Shown in pieces: positions 51,982 through 60,579 of a stretch of 64,000 bases of DNA; the first letter of the stretch is position 1; each line of letters begins with the position of its first letter. The stretch comes from Actinoplanes flavus. GTDB taxonomy: Bacteria > Actinomycetota > Actinomycetes > Mycobacteriales > Micromonosporaceae. The notes below the pieces were generated by a model. The model was not told where the DNA came from. It saw only the letters and a list, made by a program, of their open reading frames with translations, and made no database searches. The stretch is taken from assembly GCF_017592555.1 (NCBI RefSeq), contig NZ_JAGFNS010000001.1, positions 318,654 through 382,653 of the forward strand. Direction: 5' to 3'. The position numbers and the translations under genes are program-made.

Positions 51982-53784
51982 ATGAGCCGTCCGGCCGTGG
52001 GAGAGGTCACGGCACTGGCGGTTCCGGGCCGTCCTGCCGGAGGATGGGTCGCCCCCTTCGACAGCGTGGAGGACCCCCATGCGGCACGCCCCCGGACCGC
52101 TCCGGTGACCGCTCAGCTTCTCATCGGCCCGGTGCTGCGCCGGGTCGTCGACGACCGCGCCACCCTGTGGCTGGAGACCAGCGAGCCCGCCCGGGTGCGG
52201 GTCGAGGTGGAGAGCGCGGGCGCCGGCTCGGCGCACACCTTCTCGGCGTACGGGCATCATTACGCGCTCGTGGTGGTGGACGGCCTGTCCCCGGATTCCG
52301 CGAATCCGTACCGGTTGTTCCTCGACGACCGGCAGGTCTGGCCGGAGGCCGGCGCGGAGCACCCGCCGCCGGTCATCCGCACCCGAGCCGCCGACGACCG
52401 TGAGCAGCCGGTGAGCCTGGTCTTCGGCTCGTGCCGGGAGGCCACCCCGTCGGCGAGCAGCCGCCGGTTGCCCCCGGACGCGCTGGACGCCTACGCCCGT
52501 CGTCTGATGGCCGACCCCTCGCAGCACCCCGACCTGCTGGTCCTGCTCGGCGACCAGGTGTACGCCGACGAGACCTCGGCCCGGGTACGCCGTTTCCTGC
52601 GCCGCCGTCGCCGCGACGGGCACGCGGGCCCGGAGAACCAGGTGGTCTCCTTCGAGGAGTACACGAAGCTGTACCTGGAATCCTGGCGTGACCCGGAGGT
52701 GCGCTGGCTGTTCAGCACCGTGCCGAGCGTGATGATCTTCGACGACCACGAGCTGATCGACGACTGGAACACCTCGGCGTCCTGGCGTGCCGACATGGCC
52801 CGGGAGCCGTGGTGGCGGGAGCGGATCGCCGGCGGCCTCGCCTCGTACTGGATCTACCAGCACCTGGGCAACCTGAGCCCGGACGAGCTGGCCGCCGACC
52901 CGCTGTTCCAGAAGGTCTGCGCCGCCGGGGACGCCACCGAGCTGCTGCGCGAGTTCGGCCGGCGGGTGGACGAGCCGGAGTCGGCGGAGAACACCGACGT
53001 GCCGTACCAGTGGAGTTTCGCCCTCGACCTGGGCCGGACCCGGCTCGTGGTGCTGGACAACCGGTGCAACCGGGTGCTGACCCCGGGCGCCCGGGCGATG
53101 CTGCCGCCCGCCGAGTGGAACTGGTTCCTGAACCGCGCCCACGGCGACTACGACCACCTGGTGATCGGTTCGTCGCTGCCGTGGCTCATGCCGCCGGCCA
53201 TCCACTACCTGGAGGCGTGGAACGAACGGCTCGCCGAGTCGCACCGGCCCCGGGTGGCCGCGTTCGGCGAGAAGGTCCGGCGAGCCTTCGACCTGGAGCA
53301 CTGGGCCGCGTTCGGCAAGTCGTTCGCGGCGCTGGGCGAGCTGTTCCGGCGGCTCGGCGAGGGCGCCCCGGCCACCGAGGGGCACCGGGTCGGCGCCGGC
53401 GAGGTGTACGCGGCGCCCGCGTCGATCAGCGTCCTCTCCGGCGACGTCCACCATTCCTACGTGGCCCGCGCCGACTTCGGTCACCCCATGACCACGCCGG
53501 TGTACCAGCTCACCTGCTCGCCGATCCACAACGAGGTGCCGCTGCCGATGCGCCCGCTGATGCGGATCGCCTGGTCGCGTGCGGTGGCGCAGGTGGCCCG
53601 CGGCCTGGCTCGCACCCTGTCGGTGCACAAGCCGGCGCTGCGCTGGAAGCGGCTGGCCGGCCCGTACTTCGGCAACGCGGTCGGCACCCTCCGTCTGGAC
53701 GGCGCGACCGCGACCGCCCGCATCGAGGGCACCACGAAGGACGGCGGGCTGGTCGAGGTGGCGGCCGCCGTCTACCACCCCTGA
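51982..53784 (+). CDS. PhoD-like alkaline phosphatase/phosphodiesterase family protein
   Basis: 600 residues as the longest frame; GTG 52105 (VTAQLLIGPVLRRV) is a likely start, since homology begins about there and neither start has a strong ribosome site. Metal-site motifs are VFGSCREATPS, LVLLGDQVYADETS, MIFDDHELIDDWN and SVLSGDVHHSYVARAD, the calcineurin-like PhoD pattern. No Tat or Sec signal is visible, so it may act in the cytoplasm, unlike classical PhoD. It is convergent with the HAD gene, 4 bases apart. Confidence 0.87.
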   Translation: MSRPAVGEVTALAVPGRPAGGWVAPFDSVEDPHAARPRTAPVTAQLLIGPVLRRVVDDRATLWLETSEPARVRVEVESAGAGSAHTFSAYGHHYALVVVDGLSPDSANPYRLFLDDRQVWPEAGAEHPPPVIRTRAADDREQPVSLVFGSCREATPSASSRRLPPDALDAYARRLMADPSQHPDLLVLLGDQVYADETSARVRRFLRRRRRDGHAGPENQVVSFEEYTKLYLESWRDPEVRWLFSTVPSVMIFDDHELIDDWNTSASWRADMAREPWWRERIAGGLASYWIYQHLGNLSPDELAADPLFQKVCAAGDATELLREFGRRVDEPESAENTDVPYQWSFALDLGRTRLVVLDNRCNRVLTPGARAMLPPAEWNWFLNRAHGDYDHLVIGSSLPWLMPPAIHYLEAWNERLAESHRPRVAAFGEKVRRAFDLEHWAAFGKSFAALGELFRRLGEGAPATEGHRVGAGEVYAAPASISVLSGDVHHSYVARADFGHPMTTPVYQLTCSPIHNEVPLPMRPLMRIAWSRAVAQVARGLARTLSVHKPALRWKRLAGPYFGNAVGTLRLDGATATARIEGTTKDGGLVEVAAAVYHP

Positions 53785-53788
53785 CCGG

Positions 53789-54403
53789 TCACTCCGGCAG
53801 GTCGAGGACCTTACGCAGATAGGGGACGTGCTCGGGCCCGGCCCAGCGGTAACCGGACAGCCCGGCCGAGCGCGCCCCCCGGATCACCCGGTCGTCGTCG
53901 TCGACGAAGAGCACGTGCTTGGGCAGCTCGCCGATCGCCTGGCAGGCCTGCTCGAAGTACTCCGGGGCCGGCTTGTGGACCTTCAGCTCCCACGAGCTGA
54001 GCACCAGGTCCACCTCGGCGGTGAGCCCGAGCGCGTCCAGGTCGCCGCGGAGCCGGTCGGTGGCGTTGGTGGCGATCGCCACCTTGCGGCCGCCGGCCCG
54101 CACCTCCCGTACGAAGGCGAGCGCCTCCGGGTCCACCTCGCCCCGGTACGCCTGCCAGGCCGCGACCGCCGCCGCGGCCTGGTCCCCGGGCAGCGGCAGC
54201 CGGTCGGCGACCAGTTTCATCCACTCGGCGTCGGTGATCTCCCCGGCCATCGCGGGCCGGTAGATGTCCCACGACATCGCCGTCTCCAGCAGTGCGGCGG
54301 GTTTCAGCCCGTGCTCGACCTCGACGGCGATCATCGGGGCCGGATCCCAGCGGCGCAGCACGCCGTCCAGGTCGATCAACAGGGCCCGGGCGCGGTCGCG
54401 CAT
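53789..54403 (-). CDS. HAD-family hydrolase
   Basis: 204 residues from the ATG at 54403 (MRDRARALLIDLDGVLRRWD); the open frame extends into smc without homology. Motif I is DLDGVL, motif II is VAIATNATDRL, the lysine is in ELKVHKPAPEYFEQA and motif III/IV is VLFVDDDDRVIRGARSAG. A cap insertion lies between motifs I and II. Phosphatase substrate unknown. It lies 8 bases after smc and is probably co-transcribed. Confidence 0.9.
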   Translation of the reverse strand: MRDRARALLIDLDGVLRRWDPAPMIAVEVEHGLKPAALLETAMSWDIYRPAMAGEITDAEWMKLVADRLPLPGDQAAAAVAAWQAYRGEVDPEALAFVREVRAGGRKVAIATNATDRLRGDLDALGLTAEVDLVLSSWELKVHKPAPEYFEQACQAIGELPKHVLFVDDDDRVIRGARSAGLSGYRWAGPEHVPYLRKVLDLPE

Positions 54404-54411
54404 GCTGTTCC

Positions 54412-57400
54412 TTACTCCTCCGGGTCGCGGTTGAGCCGCTGGCTGATCACCTGGGTGACGCCGGCGCGCATCGTGACGCCGTACAGGGCGTCCGCGACCT
54501 CCATCGTCCGTTTCTGGTGCGTGATGATGAGCAGCTGGCTCTTCTCGCGAAGCTGCTGGAAGAGGGTAATCAACCGGCCCAGGTTGACGTCGTCGAGGGC
54601 CGCCTCCACCTCGTCCATGATGTAGAAGGGCGAGGGCCGGGCCCGGAAGATGGCGCACAGCATGGCCACCGCGGTCAGCGAACGCTCGCCACCGGAGAGC
54701 AGCGACAGCCGCTTGATCTTCTTGCCCGGCGGCCGGGCCTCCACCTCGACGCCGGTGGTGAGCATGTCCTCCGGGTCGGTGAGGATGAGCCGGCCCTCAC
54801 CACCGGGGAAGAGCACCTGGAAGACGGTCTGGAACTCCCGGGCGGTGTCCTCGAAGGCCGACGTGAAGACCTCCAGGATCCGGTCGTCCACGTCCTTCAC
54901 GACGGTGAGCAGGTCCCGCCGGGTGGCCTTGAGGTCCTCCAGCTGGTCGGAGAGGAACTTGTACCGCTCCTCCAGGGCCGCGAACTCCTCCAGCGCCAGC
55001 GGGTTGACCTTGCCGAGCAGGGTGAGGTCCCGTTCCGCCTTGTTGGCCCGCTTCTCCTGGGTGGGCCGGTGGAACGGCACCGGCTCGGGCGCCGGCTCGC
55101 CGTCCTTCTCGGCCTGCGCCACGTCGGCCTGGGTCGGCGGCACCAGCTGGTCCGGGCCGTACTCGCTGATCAGCGTCTCGACGTCGAGCGAGAAGTCCTC
55201 GGCGGCCTTGGCCTCCAGCTGGTCGATGCGCATCCGCTGCTCGGCGCGGGCCATCTCGTCCCGGTGCACCTCGCTGGTGAGCCGTTCCAGCTCGGCGACC
55301 AGGCGCTTGGCCGTCGCGCGTACCTCCTGGAGCTCCGCCTCCCGGCTGGTCCGCGCCTGCGCGAGCTGGTCGCGGTGCTCGGCCGCGGCGACCACGGAGA
55401 CCGCGACCCGTTCCAGCGCGGCGGCCGCGCCGAGCGCGACGGCGCGGGCGATCTCGGCGCCTCTCGCGCGCGCGGCCCGCCGCGCGGCGGCCCGTTCCCG
55501 GGCCTGCCGCTCCGCGTTGGCCTGGCGCATCAGCGAGTCGGCTCGGCCCGCGATGGAGGAGACCCTCTCCTCAGCGGTACGGACGGCGAGCCGCACCTCC
55601 ATCTCGTTCTGCCGGGACTGCGGCACGAGGGCGGCCAGCCGGTCGCGTTCCTCGGTGGACGGCTCCTCGTCGAGCGGGGTGTCCTCGGCCAGCCGTAGCC
55701 GCTCCTCCAACTCGGCCACCCGCATCAGGTCGGTCTCCCGGGCGGCCTGCGCCTTCTGGAGGGACGCGCCGAGCCGTTCGGTCTCCGCCTTGGCGGACCG
55801 GGCGGCGGCGCCCAGCTCGGCGAGCCGGCGGGCGGCCGCGTTGCGCTCGCCCTCGGCGGCCCGCTTCTCCTGCGCGGCCACGCCGACCGCCTGCTTGAGC
55901 TCGGCCACCTCGGCCCGGGCCTCGCCCAGCCGCTCCTTGATCTCGGCGATGCCCTGCTCGGCGGCGGCCCGCCGGGCCTTGGCCTCGTCGACCGCGGCCT
56001 GCACCTCGATGTAGCTGGTGGCCTTCGCCGAACCGCCGGCCGCCGCGTAGGCGCTCAGCACGTCGCCCTCCGGCGTCACGGCACGCAGTTCGGCGTTCGC
56101 CGCGATCAGGCTCGCCGCGGCGGCCAGGTCGGGGACCAGCACCACGTCGCGCAGCGCCCGGTTGAGCGCGGGCCGGATCTGCTCCGGGCAGTCGATCACC
56201 TCGGGCGCCCAGACGGCGCCCTCCGGCAGCTGCGGCCGCAGGCTCGCGAGCGAACCCCGCATGCCCGGCCCGGCGGATCCGGCGACGACCAGGTCGGCCC
56301 GGCCCGCGTCGGCGATCTTGAGGGTACGCATGGCCTCGATCGCCTCGTCCACGCCGGCCAGGGCGACCGCGTCGGCCAACCCGCCCAGCGCGGCGGCGAG
56401 CGCCACCTCGTGACCCGGCCGGACCGTCAGCATCGAGGCGAGGCTGCCCAGCAGTCCCGGCACCTGGCCGGCCCGGGCCAGCAGCGCCCCGGCGCCGTCC
56501 TTGCGCTTGAGGCCCATGGCCAGGGCTTCCTCGCGCGCCTTCCAGCTGGCCGCGTCCTTCTCGGCGGCCCGCTCGGCGTCGTTCAGCTCGCGGACCACGG
56601 CCGCGGCCCGGTCGTGCGCGGCCACCGCCTCGTCGTGCCGCGCGTCCAGCTCGGCGTTGTCCCGGTCGGCCTCCGTCGACTCGGCGGAGACCAGGTCGAC
56701 CTCGGCCTGGGCGGCCTCGGCCCGCATCATCGCGTCGTCGTGCGCGGCGGCGAGCCGCTCGATCTCCTCGGCCGCGCTGCTGGTACGGGCACGGGCAGCG
56801 TTCACGTTGCCGGTGAGCTTGGCCAGGCCCTCGCGCCGGTCGGCGATCGCCTTGGCGGCGGTCCGCAGCTCGCCCTCCGCGGCGGCCAGCTGGCGTTCCA
56901 GGTCCTGCCGGTGCTCCACCGCCTCGGCCAGGCGCATCTGGTCCTCGGTGAGCGCCTCGCGGAGCTCCTCCTCCTGCTCGCGGACCCGCTCGGCCTCGGC
57001 CTCCAGCATCTCCGGGTCGCGGCCGGGACGCTCGTCGTCGGGGGTGGCCGCCAGGTGCCGCAGCCGCTCGGTGGCCAGCTGCTCGGTGGACCGGAACCGC
57101 TCCTGGAGGGTGGACAGCTTGTACCAGGTGTCCTGCGCCGCCGCCAGCTGCGGAGCGTCCTCGGCGTGTGCCAGTTCCAGGTCGGCCAGCCAGCGCTGGA
57201 CCTCGCGGTTCTCCTCCTCGACCTGGCCGCGGCGCTCCCGCATCGCCGACTCGTCGGCGATCTCCTTGTCCAGCGTGGTGCGCAGCGTGTGCAGGTCGTC
57301 GGCGAGCAGGCGCAGCCGGGCGTCGCGCAGGTCGGCCTGGATGCCGGCCGCCCGCCGGGCCACCTCGGCCTGCTTGCCGAGGGGCTTCAGCTGCCGCCGC

Positions 57401-57993
57401 AGCTCGGTGGTCAGGTCACCCAGGCGGTTCAGGTTGACCCCCATGGCGTCCAGCTTGCGGATCGCCTTTTCCTTGCGCTTGCGATGCTTCAGTACGCCGG
57501 CCGCCTCCTCGATGAAGGCGCGGCGGTCCTCGGGCTTGGCGTGCAGCATGGCGTCGAGCCGGCCCTGCCCGACGATGATGTGCATCTCCCGGCCGATGCC
57601 GGAGTCACTGAGCAGTTCCTGGATGTCGAGCAGCCGGCAGGAGTTGCCGTTGATCTCGTACTCGCTCGCCCCGTCCCGGAACATCCGGCGGGTGATCGAC
57701 ACCTCGGTGTACTCGATCGGCAGAGCGCCGTCGTTGTTGTCGATCGTGAGGGTCACCTCGGCGCGGCCCAGCGGCGCCCGGCCGGCCGTGCCGGCGAAGA
57801 TGACGTCCTCCATCTTGCCGCCGCGCAGCGCCTTGGCGCCCTGCTCGCCGAGAACCCAGGCGATGGCGTCGACGACGTTGGACTTGCCGGAGCCGTTCGG
57901 CCCCACCACACAGGTGATGCCGGGCTCCAGCCGCAACGTGGTGGCGGAGGCGAAGGACTTGAAGCCCTTGACCGTCAGGCTCTTGAGGTGCAC
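54412..57993 (-). CDS. smc: Chromosome segregation protein SMC
   Basis: 1193 residues, GTG start. SMC dimers with ScpA/B organise and separate chromosomes. Walker A is VVGPNGSGKSNVVDAIAWVL (30-49). Two long coiled coils (about 170-490 and 670-1000, rich in A/E/R) flank a hinge (about 510-640, VPGLLGSLASMLTVRPGHEV). The C-terminal head shows SLLSGGERSLTAVAMLCAIF (signature) and FYIMDEVEAALDDVN (Walker B). All ATPase motifs are present. Order smc, HAD, ftsY on the minus strand is near-standard, interrupted here by the PhoD-like gene. Confidence 0.98.
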   Translation of the reverse strand: MHLKSLTVKGFKSFASATTLRLEPGITCVVGPNGSGKSNVVDAIAWVLGEQGAKALRGGKMEDVIFAGTAGRAPLGRAEVTLTIDNNDGALPIEYTEVSITRRMFRDGASEYEINGNSCRLLDIQELLSDSGIGREMHIIVGQGRLDAMLHAKPEDRRAFIEEAAGVLKHRKRKEKAIRKLDAMGVNLNRLGDLTTELRRQLKPLGKQAEVARRAAGIQADLRDARLRLLADDLHTLRTTLDKEIADESAMRERRGQVEEENREVQRWLADLELAHAEDAPQLAAAQDTWYKLSTLQERFRSTEQLATERLRHLAATPDDERPGRDPEMLEAEAERVREQEEELREALTEDQMRLAEAVEHRQDLERQLAAAEGELRTAAKAIADRREGLAKLTGNVNAARARTSSAAEEIERLAAAHDDAMMRAEAAQAEVDLVSAESTEADRDNAELDARHDEAVAAHDRAAAVVRELNDAERAAEKDAASWKAREEALAMGLKRKDGAGALLARAGQVPGLLGSLASMLTVRPGHEVALAAALGGLADAVALAGVDEAIEAMRTLKIADAGRADLVVAGSAGPGMRGSLASLRPQLPEGAVWAPEVIDCPEQIRPALNRALRDVVLVPDLAAAASLIAANAELRAVTPEGDVLSAYAAAGGSAKATSYIEVQAAVDEAKARRAAAEQGIAEIKERLGEARAEVAELKQAVGVAAQEKRAAEGERNAAARRLAELGAAARSAKAETERLGASLQKAQAARETDLMRVAELEERLRLAEDTPLDEEPSTEERDRLAALVPQSRQNEMEVRLAVRTAEERVSSIAGRADSLMRQANAERQARERAAARRAARARGAEIARAVALGAAAALERVAVSVVAAAEHRDQLAQARTSREAELQEVRATAKRLVAELERLTSEVHRDEMARAEQRMRIDQLEAKAAEDFSLDVETLISEYGPDQLVPPTQADVAQAEKDGEPAPEPVPFHRPTQEKRANKAERDLTLLGKVNPLALEEFAALEERYKFLSDQLEDLKATRRDLLTVVKDVDDRILEVFTSAFEDTAREFQTVFQVLFPGGEGRLILTDPEDMLTTGVEVEARPPGKKIKRLSLLSGGERSLTAVAMLCAIFRARPSPFYIMDEVEAALDDVNLGRLITLFQQLREKSQLLIITHQKRTMEVADALYGVTMRAGVTQVISQRLNRDPEE

Positions 57994-58077
57994 GGATCTC
58001 CGAGAAGGGTCGGCCGGGTAGGTCTGCTGGGAGGCAGGCTACCCGCCGGTGCTGTCCAGCAGCGGAATCACGTGGGT

Positions 58078-58118
58078 AAAAAGCTGCGCGCCGCCACGGG
58101 AGTGGAGGCGCGCTTTTT
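58078..58118 (-). terminator. Intrinsic terminator after the small coiled-coil gene
   Basis: On the minus strand AAAAAGCGCGCC pairs with GGCGCGC..CTTTTT (58118-58107 with 58092-58078, three-base bulge) around a 14-base loop. A run of T follows the stem on both strands, a classical intrinsic terminator. It lies between the 64-residue gene and smc, so smc should have its own promoter in 57994-58077. Confidence 0.8.
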
Positions 58119-58196
58119 CTTCTGTGCGTCTGGTGTGCGAGGGGATGGTGACGCCGGCCGGCTACCCCGCAGTGCCCACCGGCATCAGGACGGAGC

Positions 58197-58391
58197 TCAG
58201 GTCAGGGCGGGCTCGGTCAGCCGCGCGAAATCGTCTGCCTCCACCGCCGCCGCGGCGAGACGATCATTCTCCGCCCTGAGGCGGGTGACCTCGAACTCCA
58301 GGGCCTGCACCCTGGAACGCAGTCGGGTGACCTCGTCGAGGAGGCGCCGGTCGGGCGCCGCACCTACGTGGCCAAAGAGGGCCTTCGCCAT
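58197..58391 (-). CDS. Small coiled-coil protein upstream of smc
   Basis: 64 residues from the ATG at 58391 with AAGGAG seven bases upstream. After MAKALFGHVGAAPDRRLLDE, residues about 18-50 are heptad-like (VTRLRSRVQALEFEVTRLRA), and the protein ends ADDFARLTEPALT. Small proteins with this MAKAL..GHVG start and EPALT end are, to my recollection, conserved in actinobacteria, without a known function. It ends in a clear intrinsic terminator and is not in the smc operon. Confidence 0.75.
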   Translation of the reverse strand: MAKALFGHVGAAPDRRLLDEVTRLRSRVQALEFEVTRLRAENDRLAAAAVEADDFARLTEPALT

Positions 58392-59043
58392 CGTGACTCC
58401 TTGTGACGCGCTGCGTCTCGATTTGTGATGCGTTGCCGGATAAGCCGGCCAACGTGGCGCCCAGCGTGCTGACTCAGTACGCAGTAACCAACTCAGTGCG
58501 AACTGAACGCACCACATGCTCACGGGCACGCGTGAACACAGAATCCCGCCAAGAACTCAGCGAGGCTCTAGATGGTGCAAGGACCCAAGCCACGAATGAT
58601 CCGGGGCATGAGTGGGCGCGACTGGCGACAACTCCATAGTCCGCCGATACCCACTCTCCGTCAAGCCGAGGCTGAGCCGGGGGCGTGCCGGAGTCGGGTG
58701 AATCACGCCACCACAGCGTTCCAGCAGGGATTATGCCCACTCGGAGGGCATCTCGACCCCATCCGGCACCACCGTTTTCGGCCAGATCCGACGGTCCGGC
58801 CCCGGGGTCGGGACGGGGTGCCCGAAGGGGTTCGTGAGCCGGCCGCGCGGCCATCGTGGCGGCACGGACGGGTGGAGATCGACGGACGGTACGGGCGCGA
58901 GCGCGGGAAGTAGGCGCGCACGTCATGGCCTTTCGGGTAAAACCGGGCAAAGCTGGCCGACAAACCCGTATAAATGGGACGTAATTGTGTCGCCTAGCCG
59001 ACATGCTCCGGTGACTTCTGCGGTTTGTGTCGTTGCCTCCAGC
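58392..59043. other. Long intergenic region before the Pel-like operon
   Basis: 652 bases. Near the small coiled-coil gene, ACTCAGT recurs at 58472 and 58491, 19 bases apart, a possible operator for that gene. The middle (58560-58920) shows only frames without recognisable similarity. At 58960-58990 there is an AT-rich patch (CGTATAAATGGG, GTAATTGTG); TATAAA at 58969-58974 is a candidate -10 for the operon, with no clear -35. No RNA gene is recognisable. Confidence 0.4.
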
Positions 59044-60579
59044 GTGAATCCGACCCCGTCACGCGAGCGCATCTGTCTGCTCACCGGCGGCGGGTACCCG
59101 TACCGGCGGGACGCCCTCGGCGGATGGTGCCGGACCCTCGTCGAAGGGCTGCGCCGGTTCCGCTTCGAGTTGCTGACCGTCACGGACCGTGAACCACCGT
59201 CCGCGCCGGCGTACCCGCTTCCGTTCAACGTCGCCTCGGCGCGCGCCATCGCGCTCGGCCGCGACCCGGCACGTGCCGGCCGCCGGCGCGGCGCCGCGCC
59301 GGACGACGCCGCCGAAACCGCCGCCCTGCTCTGCCGGGGCCTGTTCGGCGACGCCACCCCGGTCGCCGCCCTGTTCGGCGACGGCCTGCGCCGCGTCGCC
59401 CGGCTCTGCCCGCCCACCGAGGACTCCCGGCGCGCCGACCCGCTGTCGTCGCTGCCGCTCACCGAGGCGCTGCTCGAGGCATGGCGGCAGCGCCAGGCCG
59501 ACGCCTCGGACGGGCAACCGCCGATGCCCCGGCTCAGCGTTCGCGACGCCCGCACCGCGGCCACCCTGATCCGGCACGCCATGCGGGCGCTGGCCGTCCC
59601 GCTGCCGGAGGTGGGGCTGGTGCACTGCGTGGGCGGGACCACGCCGCTGCTCACCGCGCTGGCCGGGCGCTGGCGGACCGGGATCCCGCTGCTGCTCACC
59701 GAGGCGCGCACCGCGGTGCACCGGCAACGGCCCGCCGAGGAGCGGCTCTCCCCCGGGGTACGCACCGTGCTGCGCCGGTTCCGCACGTCGGTCGCCCGCA
59801 CCGGGTACGCCGAGGCGGAACTGATCGCGCCGCTCTCCACCTATCACCACGGCTGGGCGCTGGAACACGGCGCACAGCCGAACCGGCTCGTCCAGGTGCC
59901 GGCCGGGGTCGACCCGCGGGAGTATCCCGGAGCCGCCGAACCCGCCGGGACACCGACCGTGGTGTGGGCCGGCAGCGGTGGGCCGGACAGTGGGCTGTCC
60001 TGTGTGCTGGAGGCGTTCACCGAGGTGGCGGCGGCCGTACCGGGGGCGGTGCTGCACCTGGTCGGGATCACCGCGGCCCACGAGGAGCAGTGCGCCGACC
60101 AGATCGAGCGCACCGGGCTCGGCCGGGCCGTACGGCTGCACCCACTGCCCGCCGATCCGCGCGACCGGTACACCGTCGGGCAGGTGGTGGCGCACGTTCC
60201 GGGGCCGGCGGATCCGCCGTACCGGCTGGTCGAGGCCATGATGTCCGGCCGTGCGGTGGTCGGCGTCGACATCGGGCCGGCCGGCGAGACCCTCGGCGAC
60301 ACCGGTCTGCTGGTGCCGCCCGGTGACCCGTCCGAGCTGGCCATCGCCATCGTCGGGTTGCTCCGGTCCCCGGACCGCCGCCGGGCGCTCGGCGAGGCCG
60401 CCCGGCAGCGTGCCCTCACCCACTTCACCGTCGACCGGGTGGTGCGGGTGTACGGCGCCCTCTACACCGACCTGGCCGCGCCACCCCCGGCGCCGGCCTT
60501 CGAACTGGCACTCACCGTTCCCGCGCCCCGGATCACCACGCCGGCGACCGTGCGCTGGCTAACTCGGGAGAAGGTATGA
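59044..60579 (+). CDS. PelF-like GT4 glycosyltransferase
   Basis: 511 residues from GTG 59044, where homology begins (RERICLLTGGGYPYRRDALG, then GWCRTLVEGLRRFRFELLTV). This N-terminus is the DUF3492/PelF pattern; PelF is the cytosolic UDP-GlcNAc-using transferase of Pel exopolysaccharide synthesis. The C-terminal GT-B half contains GVDPREYPG, VVWAGSGGPDSGLSCVLEAF and YRLVEAMMSGRAVVGVDIGP (donor-site E). The open frame extends upstream to 58834 without similarity; the ribosome site for GTG 59044 is weak. Its stop overlaps the next start by four bases. Confidence 0.83.
   Translation: MNPTPSRERICLLTGGGYPYRRDALGGWCRTLVEGLRRFRFELLTVTDREPPSAPAYPLPFNVASARAIALGRDPARAGRRRGAAPDDAAETAALLCRGLFGDATPVAALFGDGLRRVARLCPPTEDSRRADPLSSLPLTEALLEAWRQRQADASDGQPPMPRLSVRDARTAATLIRHAMRALAVPLPEVGLVHCVGGTTPLLTALAGRWRTGIPLLLTEARTAVHRQRPAEERLSPGVRTVLRRFRTSVARTGYAEAELIAPLSTYHHGWALEHGAQPNRLVQVPAGVDPREYPGAAEPAGTPTVVWAGSGGPDSGLSCVLEAFTEVAAAVPGAVLHLVGITAAHEEQCADQIERTGLGRAVRLHPLPADPRDRYTVGQVVAHVPGPADPPYRLVEAMMSGRAVVGVDIGPAGETLGDTGLLVPPGDPSELAIAIVGLLRSPDRRRALGEAARQRALTHFTVDRVVRVYGALYTDLAAPPPAPAFELALTVPAPRITTPATVRWLTREKV

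Noticed and set aside
51238..53778. An 846-codon minus-strand frame antisense to the PhoD-like gene
   Set aside because: No recognisable domain; the plus-strand frame carries the full metal-binding motif set.
58572..58913. A protein-coding gene between the small coiled-coil gene and the PelF-like gene
   Set aside because: The frame lacks a ribosome site and domain, and overlapping frames on both strands are equally open.
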